5,706 nt of DNA from Chloroflexota bacterium (GTDB lineage: Bacteria > Chloroflexota > Limnocylindria > Limnocylindrales > CSP1-4), in assembly GCA_021777365.1 (NCBI GenBank), contig JAJYDP010000355.1, positions 1 through 5,706 on the forward strand, written 5' to 3'. The notes under the pieces are model-generated. The model was given only the letters and a program-made list of their open reading frames with translations. It was not told the origin of the DNA and did no database searches. This document shows positions 1-5,538 of this stretch, one piece after another (position 1 is the first letter of the stretch; each line of letters starts with the position of its first letter). The position numbers and the translations under genes were made by a program.

Positions 1-126
1 GGAGAATCCAAGGTGGGTTATTGTGCAAGGGGTTGGGAGCAACTGGAGACATGCGTGCCCCAGGTCTCGGATCCCCACTTCGTCCTGTCCGTCCTAGCGA
101 GATCTGGAGCAGTATGCAGCAAGCGT

Positions 127-158
127 GATGGCCCCTGGTGGTTCGTCCAGAGGCCATC
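127..158 (-). terminator. Imperfect hairpin, possible terminator of the minus-strand micro-ORF
   Basis: The arms GATGGCCCCTGG (127-138) and CCAGAGGCCATC (147-158) pair over 12 positions with a single C/A mismatch, around an 8-nt loop. Read on the minus strand, the hairpin starts 22 nt after the stop codon of the lysine-rich micro-ORF at 181-237, which is where a terminator would sit. No T-run follows on either strand, so a classical intrinsic terminator is not established. It could also be an unrelated dyad. The rest of 1-180 shows no gene that I can support. Confidence 0.35.
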
Positions 159-180
159 GGTGCTCGTTGCGTCGGGCGCG

Positions 181-237
181 CTACTTGCCCTTCTTGCCCG
201 CCTTCTTGTCCGGCTTCGCCTTCTTGTCCTTGACCAC
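181..237 (-). CDS. Possible lysine-rich 18-residue micro-ORF
   Basis: On the minus strand, GTG at 237-235 opens an 18-codon frame ending in TAG at 183-181. The peptide is MVKDKKAKPDKKAGKKGK, with nine lysines of 18, no aromatic residues and only one hydrophobic beyond the start. A strong SD, AAGGAG (249-244), lies 6 nt before the GTG, and a hairpin (127-158) follows the stop. Every lysine codon is AAG, matching the GC-rich codon use of the window. The same frame stays open further upstream, so this could instead be the Lys-rich tail of a longer or decayed protein. That upstream stretch is Arg/Pro/Ala-rich and reads like non-coding shadow. No family is recognised. Such a basic peptide could bind nucleic acid or the ribosome, but that is speculation. 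The SD, start and stop are observed; expression is inferred. Confidence 0.35.
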   Translation of the reverse strand: MVKDKKAKPDKKAGKKGK

Positions 238-359
238 CGCGGTCTCCTTCGAGCAGGTTGACGGCGCACAGGCTAGCGCAGCCGCGGGCCCTCCGCGGCC
301 TTCCGCTGCCGGGGCTCCCGGGCTGCGGCAGGCGCTGGCGCGCGTGGGACACGCTCCTC

Positions 360-710
360 GTGCGGACGAAGCCGATCGCGTGCCGGGCGCTCGAGATCGA
401 GGGCGCACGGTGCGTCCACCACGTGGGGCTCGACGCCGGACGCATCCGTCGTCGACACGAGGGACCCTCGAAGACCCTCCGCGAGCGGCACGGGCACACG
501 CCCCTCTCGGTCGCCGAGGGCATCCCGTCGGGTGGCGGGCGGCGCATCGTGGGGACGGGCGCCGAGGGCGGGCTGCCCATCGGCCCGGAGGTGTACGGGG
601 AGGCGCCGCGAGGCGGGATAAACATCCTTGCCCTCCCCGCCGGCGAGGCATGCCGGCTCACGACGCTCCGGCCAGCGGCGGTGGACGCGCTCCTCCACGT
701 CACCCGCTGA
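360..710 (+). CDS. Mth938-like (DUF498) domain protein, divergent
   Basis: The product is about 116 residues, close to the roughly 110-125 usual for small Mth938-like proteins, which have a compact alpha/beta fold and no firmly known function in bacteria. Family-like blocks appear in order: an N-terminal strand region (about 11-29), the basic GPSK block (30-43), GHTPLS (45-50), the glycine motif RIVGTG followed by LPI and EVY (62-79), ALPAGEAC (91-98) and the terminal ALLHVT (110-115). Several positions look eroded: an aromatic expected near SGGG (57-60) is missing, and expected charged residues are replaced by glycine around 69-86. No ATG fits. GTG 360 is chosen because homology begins about ten residues later; the SD is weak. 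TGA stops at 708-710. The next element downstream is a clear pseudogene, so this gene may also be decaying. The assignment comes from motif memory, not a search. Confidence 0.6.
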   Translation: MRTKPIACRALEIEGARCVHHVGLDAGRIRRRHEGPSKTLRERHGHTPLSVAEGIPSGGGRRIVGTGAEGGLPIGPEVYGEAPRGGINILALPAGEACRLTTLRPAAVDALLHVTR

Positions 711-722
711 GCGGGCGGCACG

Positions 723-753
723 CCCCATCCACCGCTGCGTGCCGGTGGCGGGG
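723..753 (+). terminator. Possible hairpin terminator after the Mth938-like gene
   Basis: CCACCG (729-734) pairs with CGGTGG (743-748) around an 8-nt loop. CCCC (723-726) pairs with GGGG (750-753) outside it, leaving small bulges. The structure starts 12 nt after the TGA of the Mth938-like gene and is followed by TTC rather than a real U-tract. Its position suits a terminator, but GC-rich sequence forms such stems readily. Confidence 0.3.
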
Positions 754-861
754 TTCAGGCGAGCTGGGCGGGGGGCTCGACGCCCGAGGCGAGCAGTGCT
801 CCAATCGGGGGAGTCCACCCCGCCCAGGTTGAGTGGCACGCCTGTGGGCGGGATCGGTCAA

Positions 862-1228
862 GGGCTTCCAGCGCGAATGTCGACGGCCAGCGAAGGGGCG
901 AAGATCCTTGACGAGCCAGGCCCGACCCTGTGGGGCGGCGACACAATGCTCCTCTCCGGCCAGGTCGAGCGCACGACGCCGTACGAGAAGGGCTTCCCCT
1001 TCCAGCAGAAGCGCGACGGCGACGCTTGGGCGCCGGATACCTGGATCTGGAACGACCAGAACCTCGTCGTCAACGTCCATGACCGGGGCCTCGTCGTGAC
1101 GAGCGGCTGCTCTCACGCCGGCGCCTTCAACGTCATGCGCAGCGCAAGACGGCTCACCGGCGATCCCGCCCTCTGCTGATCGTGCGGAGGCCGATTCCAC
1201 CTGCTTTGACGCAGGCGAGCGCCTATCA
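862..1228 (+). pseudogene. MBL-fold hydrolase fragment (RFAP-synthase-like), decayed
   Basis: From about 862 the plus-strand frame reads like the middle of MBL-fold hydrolases annotated as 7,8-dihydropterin-6-methyl-4-(ribofuranosyl)aminobenzene-phosphate-synthase-like. Recognisable blocks are EPGPTL, a LLSGQVERTTPYEKGFP block, W-x-W-x-DQ-x-LVVNV, and GLVVTSGCSHAGAFNVMRSA with GCSHAG at 1105-1122, whose His is a metal ligand in the family. An ATG at 877 opens a 100-codon frame ending in TGA (1177-1179). Reading through that TGA in the same frame gives GGRFHLL (1186-1206), matching the family GGFHL motif. A second TGA follows (1207-1209); skipping one base restores DAGERLS (to 1228). Intact family members are roughly 250-300 residues and carry an N-terminal HxHxDH site. 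I find no such motif upstream in any plus frame. The fragment is therefore truncated at the 5' end and broken at the 3' end, and no active enzyme is expected. Confidence 0.75.
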
Positions 1229-1270
1229 TGCTGTCGGTCCGCGGTTCATTGCTGTCGGTCCACGGTCCAT
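1229..1270. repeat. 21-bp tandem repeat, two copies, with CGGTYC hexamers
   Basis: Two adjacent 21-bp units (1229-1249 and 1250-1270) agree at 19 of 21 positions. Each begins TGCTGTCGGTCC and ends in CAT; they differ at unit positions 13 (G/A) and 18 (T/C). Each unit holds two CGGTYC hexamers 7 bp apart, at 1235, 1242, 1256 and 1263. The 21-bp period is about two helical turns, so the copies face the same side of DNA, as activator or repressor sites often do. The repeat lies 128 nt before the acoX start, between the MBL remnant and the operon. Binding by a regulator is inferred only. Confidence 0.6.
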
Positions 1271-1397
1271 GCCGGGTGCGTAGACCGAATCTCGAACCTC
1301 GTGACCGCGTCGGGCAACTGACTAGCTGATCGTTGACGCTCGGCGGACAGGTGCCTGCCGCCAACGATCTGTTCGGGGGATGGCCCCCGAGGGTGCG
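1271..1397 (+). promoter_or_regulatory. acoX upstream region with large dyad and start-proximal hairpin
   Basis: This leader probably carries the control signals of the operon. A compound dyad spans 1328-1369. Outer arms GATCGTT (1328-1334) and AACGATC (1363-1369) enclose an inner stem GGCGG (1342-1346)/CCGCC (1358-1362) capped by CAG/CTG around a GTGC loop, with 7 unpaired bases on the left side. A second small hairpin, GGGGG-ATGG-CCCCC (1375-1388), sits directly before GAGGG (1389-1393), the likely SD of acoX. No convincing sigma-70 promoter is visible: TTGACG (1333-1338) has no good -10 partner at 16-18 nt. TTGACG (1206-1211) with TATCAT (1224-1229) has only a 12-nt spacer and falls in the pseudogene. 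No sigma-54 TGGCAC-N5-TTGCA element is seen, although that type drives aco operons in some Proteobacteria and Bacillus. Confidence 0.4.
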
Positions 1398-2549
1398 ATG
1401 GCCAGCGTCGGACTCATCGTGAACCCGGCCGCCTCGCGGGATGTGCGGCGTTTGACGTCCCTGGCCCGCACGCTCGACGCGCACGAGCGCGTCAACACCG
1501 TGGCTCGGATCTTGCGCGGACTGGGCGCCACGAATGTCGCCACGATCCACTACATGCGCGAACCCTGCCGTGTCGTGGAACGCTCCTTCGAGGAGCTGGC
1601 CAGCACTCGCCTGCCGCTTGGGTGGGATGGGACCCCGCGGCTACTCCCGGTCGTGCTGCCCGGGGGAGGCGACGCCGACGGTGCGGGTGGCACCGCCGAG
1701 GTCGCTGCCGCCATGGCCGAGCTCGGTGTCGCCTGCGTGGTGACCGTCGGTGGGGACGGCACGAACCGCGCCGTGGCGATGGGATGGCCGGCTGTGGTGC
1801 TCCTGCCGCTGCCCGGCGGCACCAACAACGCCTTCGCGGTCCCCGTCGAGCCGACGGCCGCGGGCATGGCCGCCGGCCTGTATGCGATGGACCCGCGGCG
1901 CCTCGCTCGTCACGTTCGCCTTGGTCCGCGCCTCGAGGTTCGGGTGGAGGACGGCGTGCCGCTGATCGCGCTGGTGGACGTCGCGCTCCTGCGTGCCGGA
2001 TGGGTGGGCGCGCACGCGATCTGGGATCCCGAGCTGCTCGACGAGGCGGTGCTCGCCCGCAGCGACCCGTCGCTCACCGGCCTGGCGGGTGTGGGCGGGA
2101 TGCTCGCGCCGCTCGACGGCATCGTGCCGCGTGCCCTCCGCATCCGCTTCGGAGGGCACGGCCGTCTGGTCCTCGCCCCGCTCGGTCCCGGTCAGCTCGT
2201 GCCGGTCGCCGTTCGCGAGTGGCAGATCCTGGGGCTCGACGAGCCCGCCGTCCTCGGCGATCGCCGCCACGGACCCGACCCGACGGGGGCGGCGACACTC
2301 GCGTTCGACGGCGAGCGCGAGCTCGTCCTGCAGCCCGGCCAGCGGGCCGAGGTCCGGCTCACCGCGCGCGGGCCGCGCGTCCTCGATGCGGCAGGGCTGC
2401 TGCGGGAGATCGCGGGTGGGGGCCTCGTGGCGACCCCGGACGGTCGTGTCGGGACCGTTGCCGCTCCCTGGCGCGATGGGACGGGCACCCCCACGGGACC
2501 TCCGGCCGTGGGCGACGCACCCGGCGGCCACGAAGGAGCCCCATCGTGA
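1398..2549 (+). CDS. acoX: AcoX-like ATP-NAD kinase-fold protein
   Basis: AcoX is a cytoplasmic companion of acetoin dehydrogenase with the NAD kinase/diacylglycerol kinase-like fold. Its reaction is not established. The 383-residue product is near the usual family length (about 360-390). Visible features in order are the N-terminal strand MASVGLIVNPAAS (1-13), a long RVNTVARILRGLGA helix, the phosphate-loop motif GGDGTNR (118-124), PGGTNNAF (139-146), and a beta-rich C-terminal half ending in a block like AFDGERELVL. The Gly/Pro-rich tail after about residue 340 is probably disordered. ATG 1398 is preferred over the in-frame ATG 1380 because the family begins with the VGLIVNPAAS strand and GAGGG lies 4 nt upstream. 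ATG 1380 has no spaced SD. The stop TGA overlaps the lplA GTG in a GTGA junction, so translation is probably coupled. Adjacent E1 alpha/beta genes support the acoX name. Confidence 0.85.
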   Translation: MASVGLIVNPAASRDVRRLTSLARTLDAHERVNTVARILRGLGATNVATIHYMREPCRVVERSFEELASTRLPLGWDGTPRLLPVVLPGGGDADGAGGTAEVAAAMAELGVACVVTVGGDGTNRAVAMGWPAVVLLPLPGGTNNAFAVPVEPTAAGMAAGLYAMDPRRLARHVRLGPRLEVRVEDGVPLIALVDVALLRAGWVGAHAIWDPELLDEAVLARSDPSLTGLAGVGGMLAPLDGIVPRALRIRFGGHGRLVLAPLGPGQLVPVAVREWQILGLDEPAVLGDRRHGPDPTGAATLAFDGERELVLQPGQRAEVRLTARGPRVLDAAGLLREIAGGGLVATPDGRVGTVAAPWRDGTGTPTGPPAVGDAPGGHEGAPS

Positions 2550-3373
2550 GACGGTGCGAGCAGCGCGGGACCGCCTGGCGCGTCCTGGCCGACGACGGCC
2601 AGCGGGAGCCAAGGCTCAACCTCGCGCGGGATGAATCGCTCGCCCGCTGTGCGGACGGATCGCCCACCTTGCGCCTGTGGCGCAGCGACCGCTCCGTCGT
2701 ACTCGGGCGCTCACAGCTCGCCGAGGCCGAGGTGGACGCGCGGGCGTGCCGGGATCTCGACGTGCCCGTGCTGCGCCGGTTCAGCGGCGGCGGGGCCGTG
2801 TACCACGATCCGGGGAACCTCAACGTTACCCTCGTAGTGGGGCGCGAGCATCCACTGATCCGAGCTCGGGCCGACCGCGGTCTGCTGCCGGGCCTGTACG
2901 GCGCCGTGCTCGAACCTCTGGTCGCGGCCATGCGCCGGATCGGGGTGGCCGCTGTGGCGAACGACCGCGGCGCCTGGATCGGGGAGCGCAAGGTGAGCGG
3001 CGCCGCCGCGTGGCTCGGGCTCCGAGCGGTGCTGGTCCACGCGACGCTCCTGGTGGACGCCGATCTCCGGGCGCTCGAGCGTGTCCTCGCCGGACCGGGC
3101 GCCCCCGACGACCCGCGCTGGCAGCGCACCCGCAGCCGCCGCGCGCCAGTCACATCGCTCGCGCGGGAGGGGATCCTGCCGTCCGACGCGGCGGCGATCG
3201 AGACGGCGATCGTGACGGCGTTCACCGGTGGCCCCACCACGCCCGGGAGCCTGACCGCCGAGGAGAGCACGATGGCCGAGCGCCTCTTTGTGCATTGCTA
3301 TGTGCACCCCGCGTGGCACGCCACCGGGGAGACCCCGAGGGGAGGTGAGACAGCGCAGCCAGTCGGCTCCTGA
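2546..3373 (+). CDS. lplA: Lipoate-protein ligase A family protein
   Basis: This family activates lipoate with ATP to lipoyl-AMP and transfers it to the lysine of lipoyl domains such as E2. The product has 275 residues. The signature RRFSGGGAVYHDPGNLN occupies 77-93 (lipoyl-AMP-binding loop), and ND followed by RKVSGAAAW places the catalytic Lys at 149. VHATLLV then matches the family HGTLL strand. There is no Cys near residue 149, unlike the LipM-type octanoyltransferases that use a cysteine, so a ligase is favoured. At 275 residues it is shorter than E. coli LplA (about 337), suggesting a reduced or absent C-terminal accessory domain. GTG 2546 has an ideal SD, AAGGAG (2533-2538), 7 nt upstream and overlaps the acoX stop by 4 nt. 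acoA follows 30 nt after the TGA. Placement inside the operon suggests dedicated lipoylation of the E2 encoded downstream. Scavenged lipoate or octanoate as substrate cannot be told apart from sequence. Confidence 0.88.
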   Translation: MRRCEQRGTAWRVLADDGQREPRLNLARDESLARCADGSPTLRLWRSDRSVVLGRSQLAEAEVDARACRDLDVPVLRRFSGGGAVYHDPGNLNVTLVVGREHPLIRARADRGLLPGLYGAVLEPLVAAMRRIGVAAVANDRGAWIGERKVSGAAAWLGLRAVLVHATLLVDADLRALERVLAGPGAPDDPRWQRTRSRRAPVTSLAREGILPSDAAAIETAIVTAFTGGPTTPGSLTAEESTMAERLFVHCYVHPAWHATGETPRGGETAQPVGS

Positions 3374-3403
3374 CCGGATCACCACCAGGACGGAGGACAG
3401 ACG

Positions 3404-4387
3404 ATGCCGAGCAACGAGACACTTCGCGCACTGCACCACCAGATGGTGCGCATCCGCGTCTTCGAGGAGACGCTCCAGAAGATCTACTTCGAGGGCAAGA
3501 CGCCGGCCTTCGACATCGCGGCCGGGCCCGTTCCCGGCGAGATGCATCTGGCCGCCGGGCAGGAGCCCGTGGCGGCGGGCGTGTGTGCCCATCTTCGACC
3601 CACCGATGCCGTCACGGCGACGCATCGACCGCACCACGTCGCCCTCGCCCACGGCATGGACATGAAGCGACTGGCCGCGGAGATCTTCGGCAAGGAGACC
3701 GGGCTCGGGCACGGCAAGGGCGGCCACATGCACCTGTTCGATCCCGCCACCAACTTCGGCTGCAGCGGGATCATCGCGGAGGGCATGCCCACGGCGGTCG
3801 GGCACGCCCTGGCCTTCAAGAAGCTCGGACGCGACGACATCGCCGTCTCGTTCTTCGGCGAGGGGGCCGCCAACCAGGGCGCCTTCCACGAATCGCTCAA
3901 CCTGGCGGCGCTGTGGAAGCTGGGCGTCGTGTTCGTCTGCGAGGACAACGCCTGGGCCATCAGCGTGCCCAAGGACAAGGCGACCGCGATCGCCAACAAC
4001 AGCGACCGGGCCTCCGCCTATGGGATGCCCGGCGTGCTCATCCCCGACAACGACCCGGTGGCCATCTACGAGGCGGCCGGCGAGGCGGTCGCCCGGGCCC
4101 GCCGCGGCGGGGGGCCTTCGCTGATCGAGATCAAGACCGACCGGCTGTTGGGGCACTTCGAGGGCGACCCGCAGCTGTACCGCACGAAGGAGGAGATGGA
4201 GACCATCACGCAGCGCGACGCGATCCGGCGCTTCGAGCGCCAGCTGATCGAGTCCGCCGCCATGACGCAGGTCGACGTCGACCACGTCTGGGAAGCCGCA
4301 CGGGCGGAGGTGGCCGACGCGGTCGAGTTCGCCCGCTCGAGCCCGTATCCCGCGCCCGAGGCGGCCCTCCTGCACGTCTTCGCGTAG
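3404..4387 (+). CDS. acoA: Acetoin/2-oxoacid dehydrogenase E1 component, alpha subunit
   Basis: This is the thiamine-diphosphate E1 alpha subunit. It forms an alpha2beta2 E1 with the next gene product and starts cleavage of acetoin (or decarboxylation of a 2-oxoacid) in the cytoplasm. Its 327 residues match the usual length. Blocks in order are RVFEETL near 18-24, GEMHLAAGQEPVAAGV, a THRPHH block (cofactor-contacting His region), EIFGKETGLGHGKGGHMHL, then the thiamine motif with GEGAANQG (152-159) and EDNAWA (180-185). The canonical motif is GDG...NN; here it is GEG...DN, keeping the metal-ligand Asn182. The phosphorylation-loop region reads SDRASAYGMPG, and LGHFEGDPQLYR follows, a style common in acetoin-type E1 alpha. 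ATG 3404 has GGAGG (3392-3396) 7 nt upstream. TAG ends 16 nt before acoB. Acetoin specificity rests on the neighbouring acoX; pyruvate or another 2-oxoacid remains possible. Confidence 0.9.
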   Translation: MPSNETLRALHHQMVRIRVFEETLQKIYFEGKTPAFDIAAGPVPGEMHLAAGQEPVAAGVCAHLRPTDAVTATHRPHHVALAHGMDMKRLAAEIFGKETGLGHGKGGHMHLFDPATNFGCSGIIAEGMPTAVGHALAFKKLGRDDIAVSFFGEGAANQGAFHESLNLAALWKLGVVFVCEDNAWAISVPKDKATAIANNSDRASAYGMPGVLIPDNDPVAIYEAAGEAVARARRGGGPSLIEIKTDRLLGHFEGDPQLYRTKEEMETITQRDAIRRFERQLIESAAMTQVDVDHVWEAARAEVADAVEFARSSPYPAPEAALLHVFA

Positions 4388-4403
4388 CGCAAGGAGGCGC
4401 ACG

Positions 4404-5423
4404 ATGGTTGTCGAGAGCCGGCGTCTGCTGACGACGTCGAAGGCCATCTCGGAGGCGATCGCCCAGGAGATGGAGCGCGACCCGAGCGTCTTCGTCATGG
4501 GCGAGGACGTGGGGGTGTACGGAGGCATCTTCGGGGCGACCGAGGGCCTGCTCGCGAAGTTCGGGCCCACGAGGATCATGGACACGCCGATCTCGGAGAC
4601 GGCGTTTATCGGGGCGGCCATCGGCGCCGCCATCTCCGGCATGCGGCCGATCGCCGAGCTGATGTTCGTCGACTTCTTCGGCGTCTGCATGGACCAGATC
4701 TACAACCACATGGCGAAGATCCACTACGAGTCGGGTGGCAACGTCAAGGTGCCGCTCGTCATCACCACCGCGATCGGCGGCGGCTACGGTGATGCCGCCC
4801 AGCATTCCCAGACGCTCTACGGGCTCTTCGCCCATCTCCCCGGCATGAAGATCGTCATCCCATCGACACCCTACGATGCCAAGGGCCTGATGATCTCCGC
4901 GATCCGGGACGATAACCCGGTCGTCTACTTCTTCCACAAGGGGATCATGGGGCTGGGCTGGATGACGCCCAATCCGCGCGCCACCGGCGAGGTCCCCGAG
5001 GAGCCCTACACCGTCCCGATCGGCAAGGCCGACGTGAAGCGCGCGGGCCGCGACGTGACGATCGTCACGGTGTCGCTGATGGTGCATCGCGCGCTCGACG
5101 CGGCCGAAGACCTCGCAACAGAGGGGATCGAGGCGGAGGTGCTCGACCTGCGCTCGCTCGTGCCCCTCGACCGCGAGGCCATCGTCGAATCGGTGCGCAG
5201 GACCCACCGGCTCCTGGTGGTCGACGAGGATTACCGGAGCTTCGGCATGAGCGGCGAGGTGATCACGGCGGCCATCGAGGGCGCCTTCGACCACCTCGAC
5301 GCACCGCCGGCCCGTCTGGCCTACCCGGACGTGCCGGTCCCGTACAGCCGCCCTCTGGAGCAGTTCTGCCTGCCCGACCGCGAGAAGATCGCGGCGGCGG
5401 CACGCCAGCTGGTCAAGGGGTAG
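4404..5423 (+). CDS. acoB: Acetoin/2-oxoacid dehydrogenase E1 component, beta subunit
   Basis: This is the transketolase-like beta subunit of E1, which completes the thiamine-diphosphate active site at the interface with the alpha subunit. The 339-residue length is typical (about 325-340). The order of blocks is MGEDVGVYGGIFG (32-44), DTPISETAFIGAAIG (60-74), where Glu65 matches the residue that activates the aminopyrimidine, then ELMFVDFFGVCMDQIYN (85-101) and AAQHSQTLYG, with His134 matching the conserved active-site His. PGMKIVIPSTPYDAKGL follows. The C-terminal transketolase domain begins near GRDVTIVTVSLMVHRAL and carries the EVLDLRSLVPLD and LLVVDEDYRS motifs. ATG 4404 has AAGGAGG (4391-4397) 6 nt upstream. 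The stop TAG is 115 nt from acoC, a gap that holds strong secondary structure. No truncation or missing catalytic residue is seen. Confidence 0.92.
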   Translation: MVVESRRLLTTSKAISEAIAQEMERDPSVFVMGEDVGVYGGIFGATEGLLAKFGPTRIMDTPISETAFIGAAIGAAISGMRPIAELMFVDFFGVCMDQIYNHMAKIHYESGGNVKVPLVITTAIGGGYGDAAQHSQTLYGLFAHLPGMKIVIPSTPYDAKGLMISAIRDDNPVVYFFHKGIMGLGWMTPNPRATGEVPEEPYTVPIGKADVKRAGRDVTIVTVSLMVHRALDAAEDLATEGIEAEVLDLRSLVPLDREAIVESVRRTHRLLVVDEDYRSFGMSGEVITAAIEGAFDHLDAPPARLAYPDVPVPYSRPLEQFCLPDREKIAAAARQLVKG

Positions 5424-5438
5424 CCCGAGGCCGTGTCG

Positions 5439-5481
5439 GACGGCGGGGGAGCGCCTGCGCCCCTGGGTCTCCCCCGCCGTC
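5439..5481 (+). promoter_or_regulatory. Perfect 13-bp hairpin in the acoB-acoC gap
   Basis: GACGGCGGGGGAG (5439-5451) is perfectly complementary to CTCCCCCGCCGTC (5469-5481), with a 17-nt loop. It begins 15 nt after the acoB stop. No U-run follows, so it is more likely an mRNA-stabilising, partial-termination or processing element than a full terminator, given that acoC continues on the same strand. Loop bases GCCCCTGG (5459-5466) are complementary to CCAGGGGC (5517-5524), just before the acoC SD, so a pseudoknot that hides the ribosome site is possible on paper. Confidence 0.6.
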
Positions 5482-5506
5482 TCGCCTGGCCTGTGGCGCT
5501 GTCAGA

Positions 5507-5518
5507 GGCCCGCGGGCC
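5507..5518. repeat. 12-bp perfect palindrome before acoC
   Basis: GGCCCGCGGGCC is its own reverse complement. It lies 8 nt before the acoC SD AGAGGAGG (5526-5533). CCTGGCC (5485-5491) and GGCCAGG (5515-5521) form an alternative 7-bp stem that competes with it. A regulator site or a chance GC palindrome are both possible. Confidence 0.35.
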
Positions 5519-5538
5519 AGGGGCAAGAGGAGGCATCC

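Noticed and set aside
1..120. Possible coding sequence or tRNA at the left edge
   Set aside because: No frame shows family motifs or an SD-linked start, and no cloverleaf with a TTCRA arm could be drawn.
835..851. TGGCACG as a sigma-54 -24 element
   Set aside because: There is no TTGCA-like -12 element at the required spacing, and it lies over 500 nt from acoX.
819..852. CCCGCCCAGG / CCTGTGGGCGGG hairpin before the MBL fragment
   Set aside because: It pairs with a 2-nt bulge but lacks a T-run and any gene boundary to serve; it is likely a by-product of GC-rich sequence.
1177..1179. In-frame TGA followed by family motif, suggesting selenocysteine or TGA recoding
   Set aside because: The N-terminal half of the enzyme is missing, a second TGA follows within ten codons, and the position is not a known catalytic residue. 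acoX and lplA end normally at TGA, so a genetic code change is unlikely. Decay explains it better.
1206..1229. TTGACG / TATCAT as a sigma-70 promoter
   Set aside because: The spacer is 12 nt instead of 16-18, and the bases overlap remnants of the MBL coding sequence.
1641..2612. Open frame of 323 codons on the minus strand opposite acoX
   Set aside because: Antisense shadow of acoX, with no recognisable motif.
2711..4690. Long open frame of 659 codons on the minus strand, antisense to lplA, acoA and the start of acoB
   Set aside because: It lies opposite genes with clear family motifs and good ribosome sites. Long antisense frames arise automatically in GC-rich coding DNA. Its translation shows no recognisable domain.
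4206..5294. Open frame of 362 codons on the minus strand opposite acoA/acoB
   Set aside because: Shadow of acoB, rich in His/Asp/Arg as expected of antisense translation; no SD-linked start or family motif.
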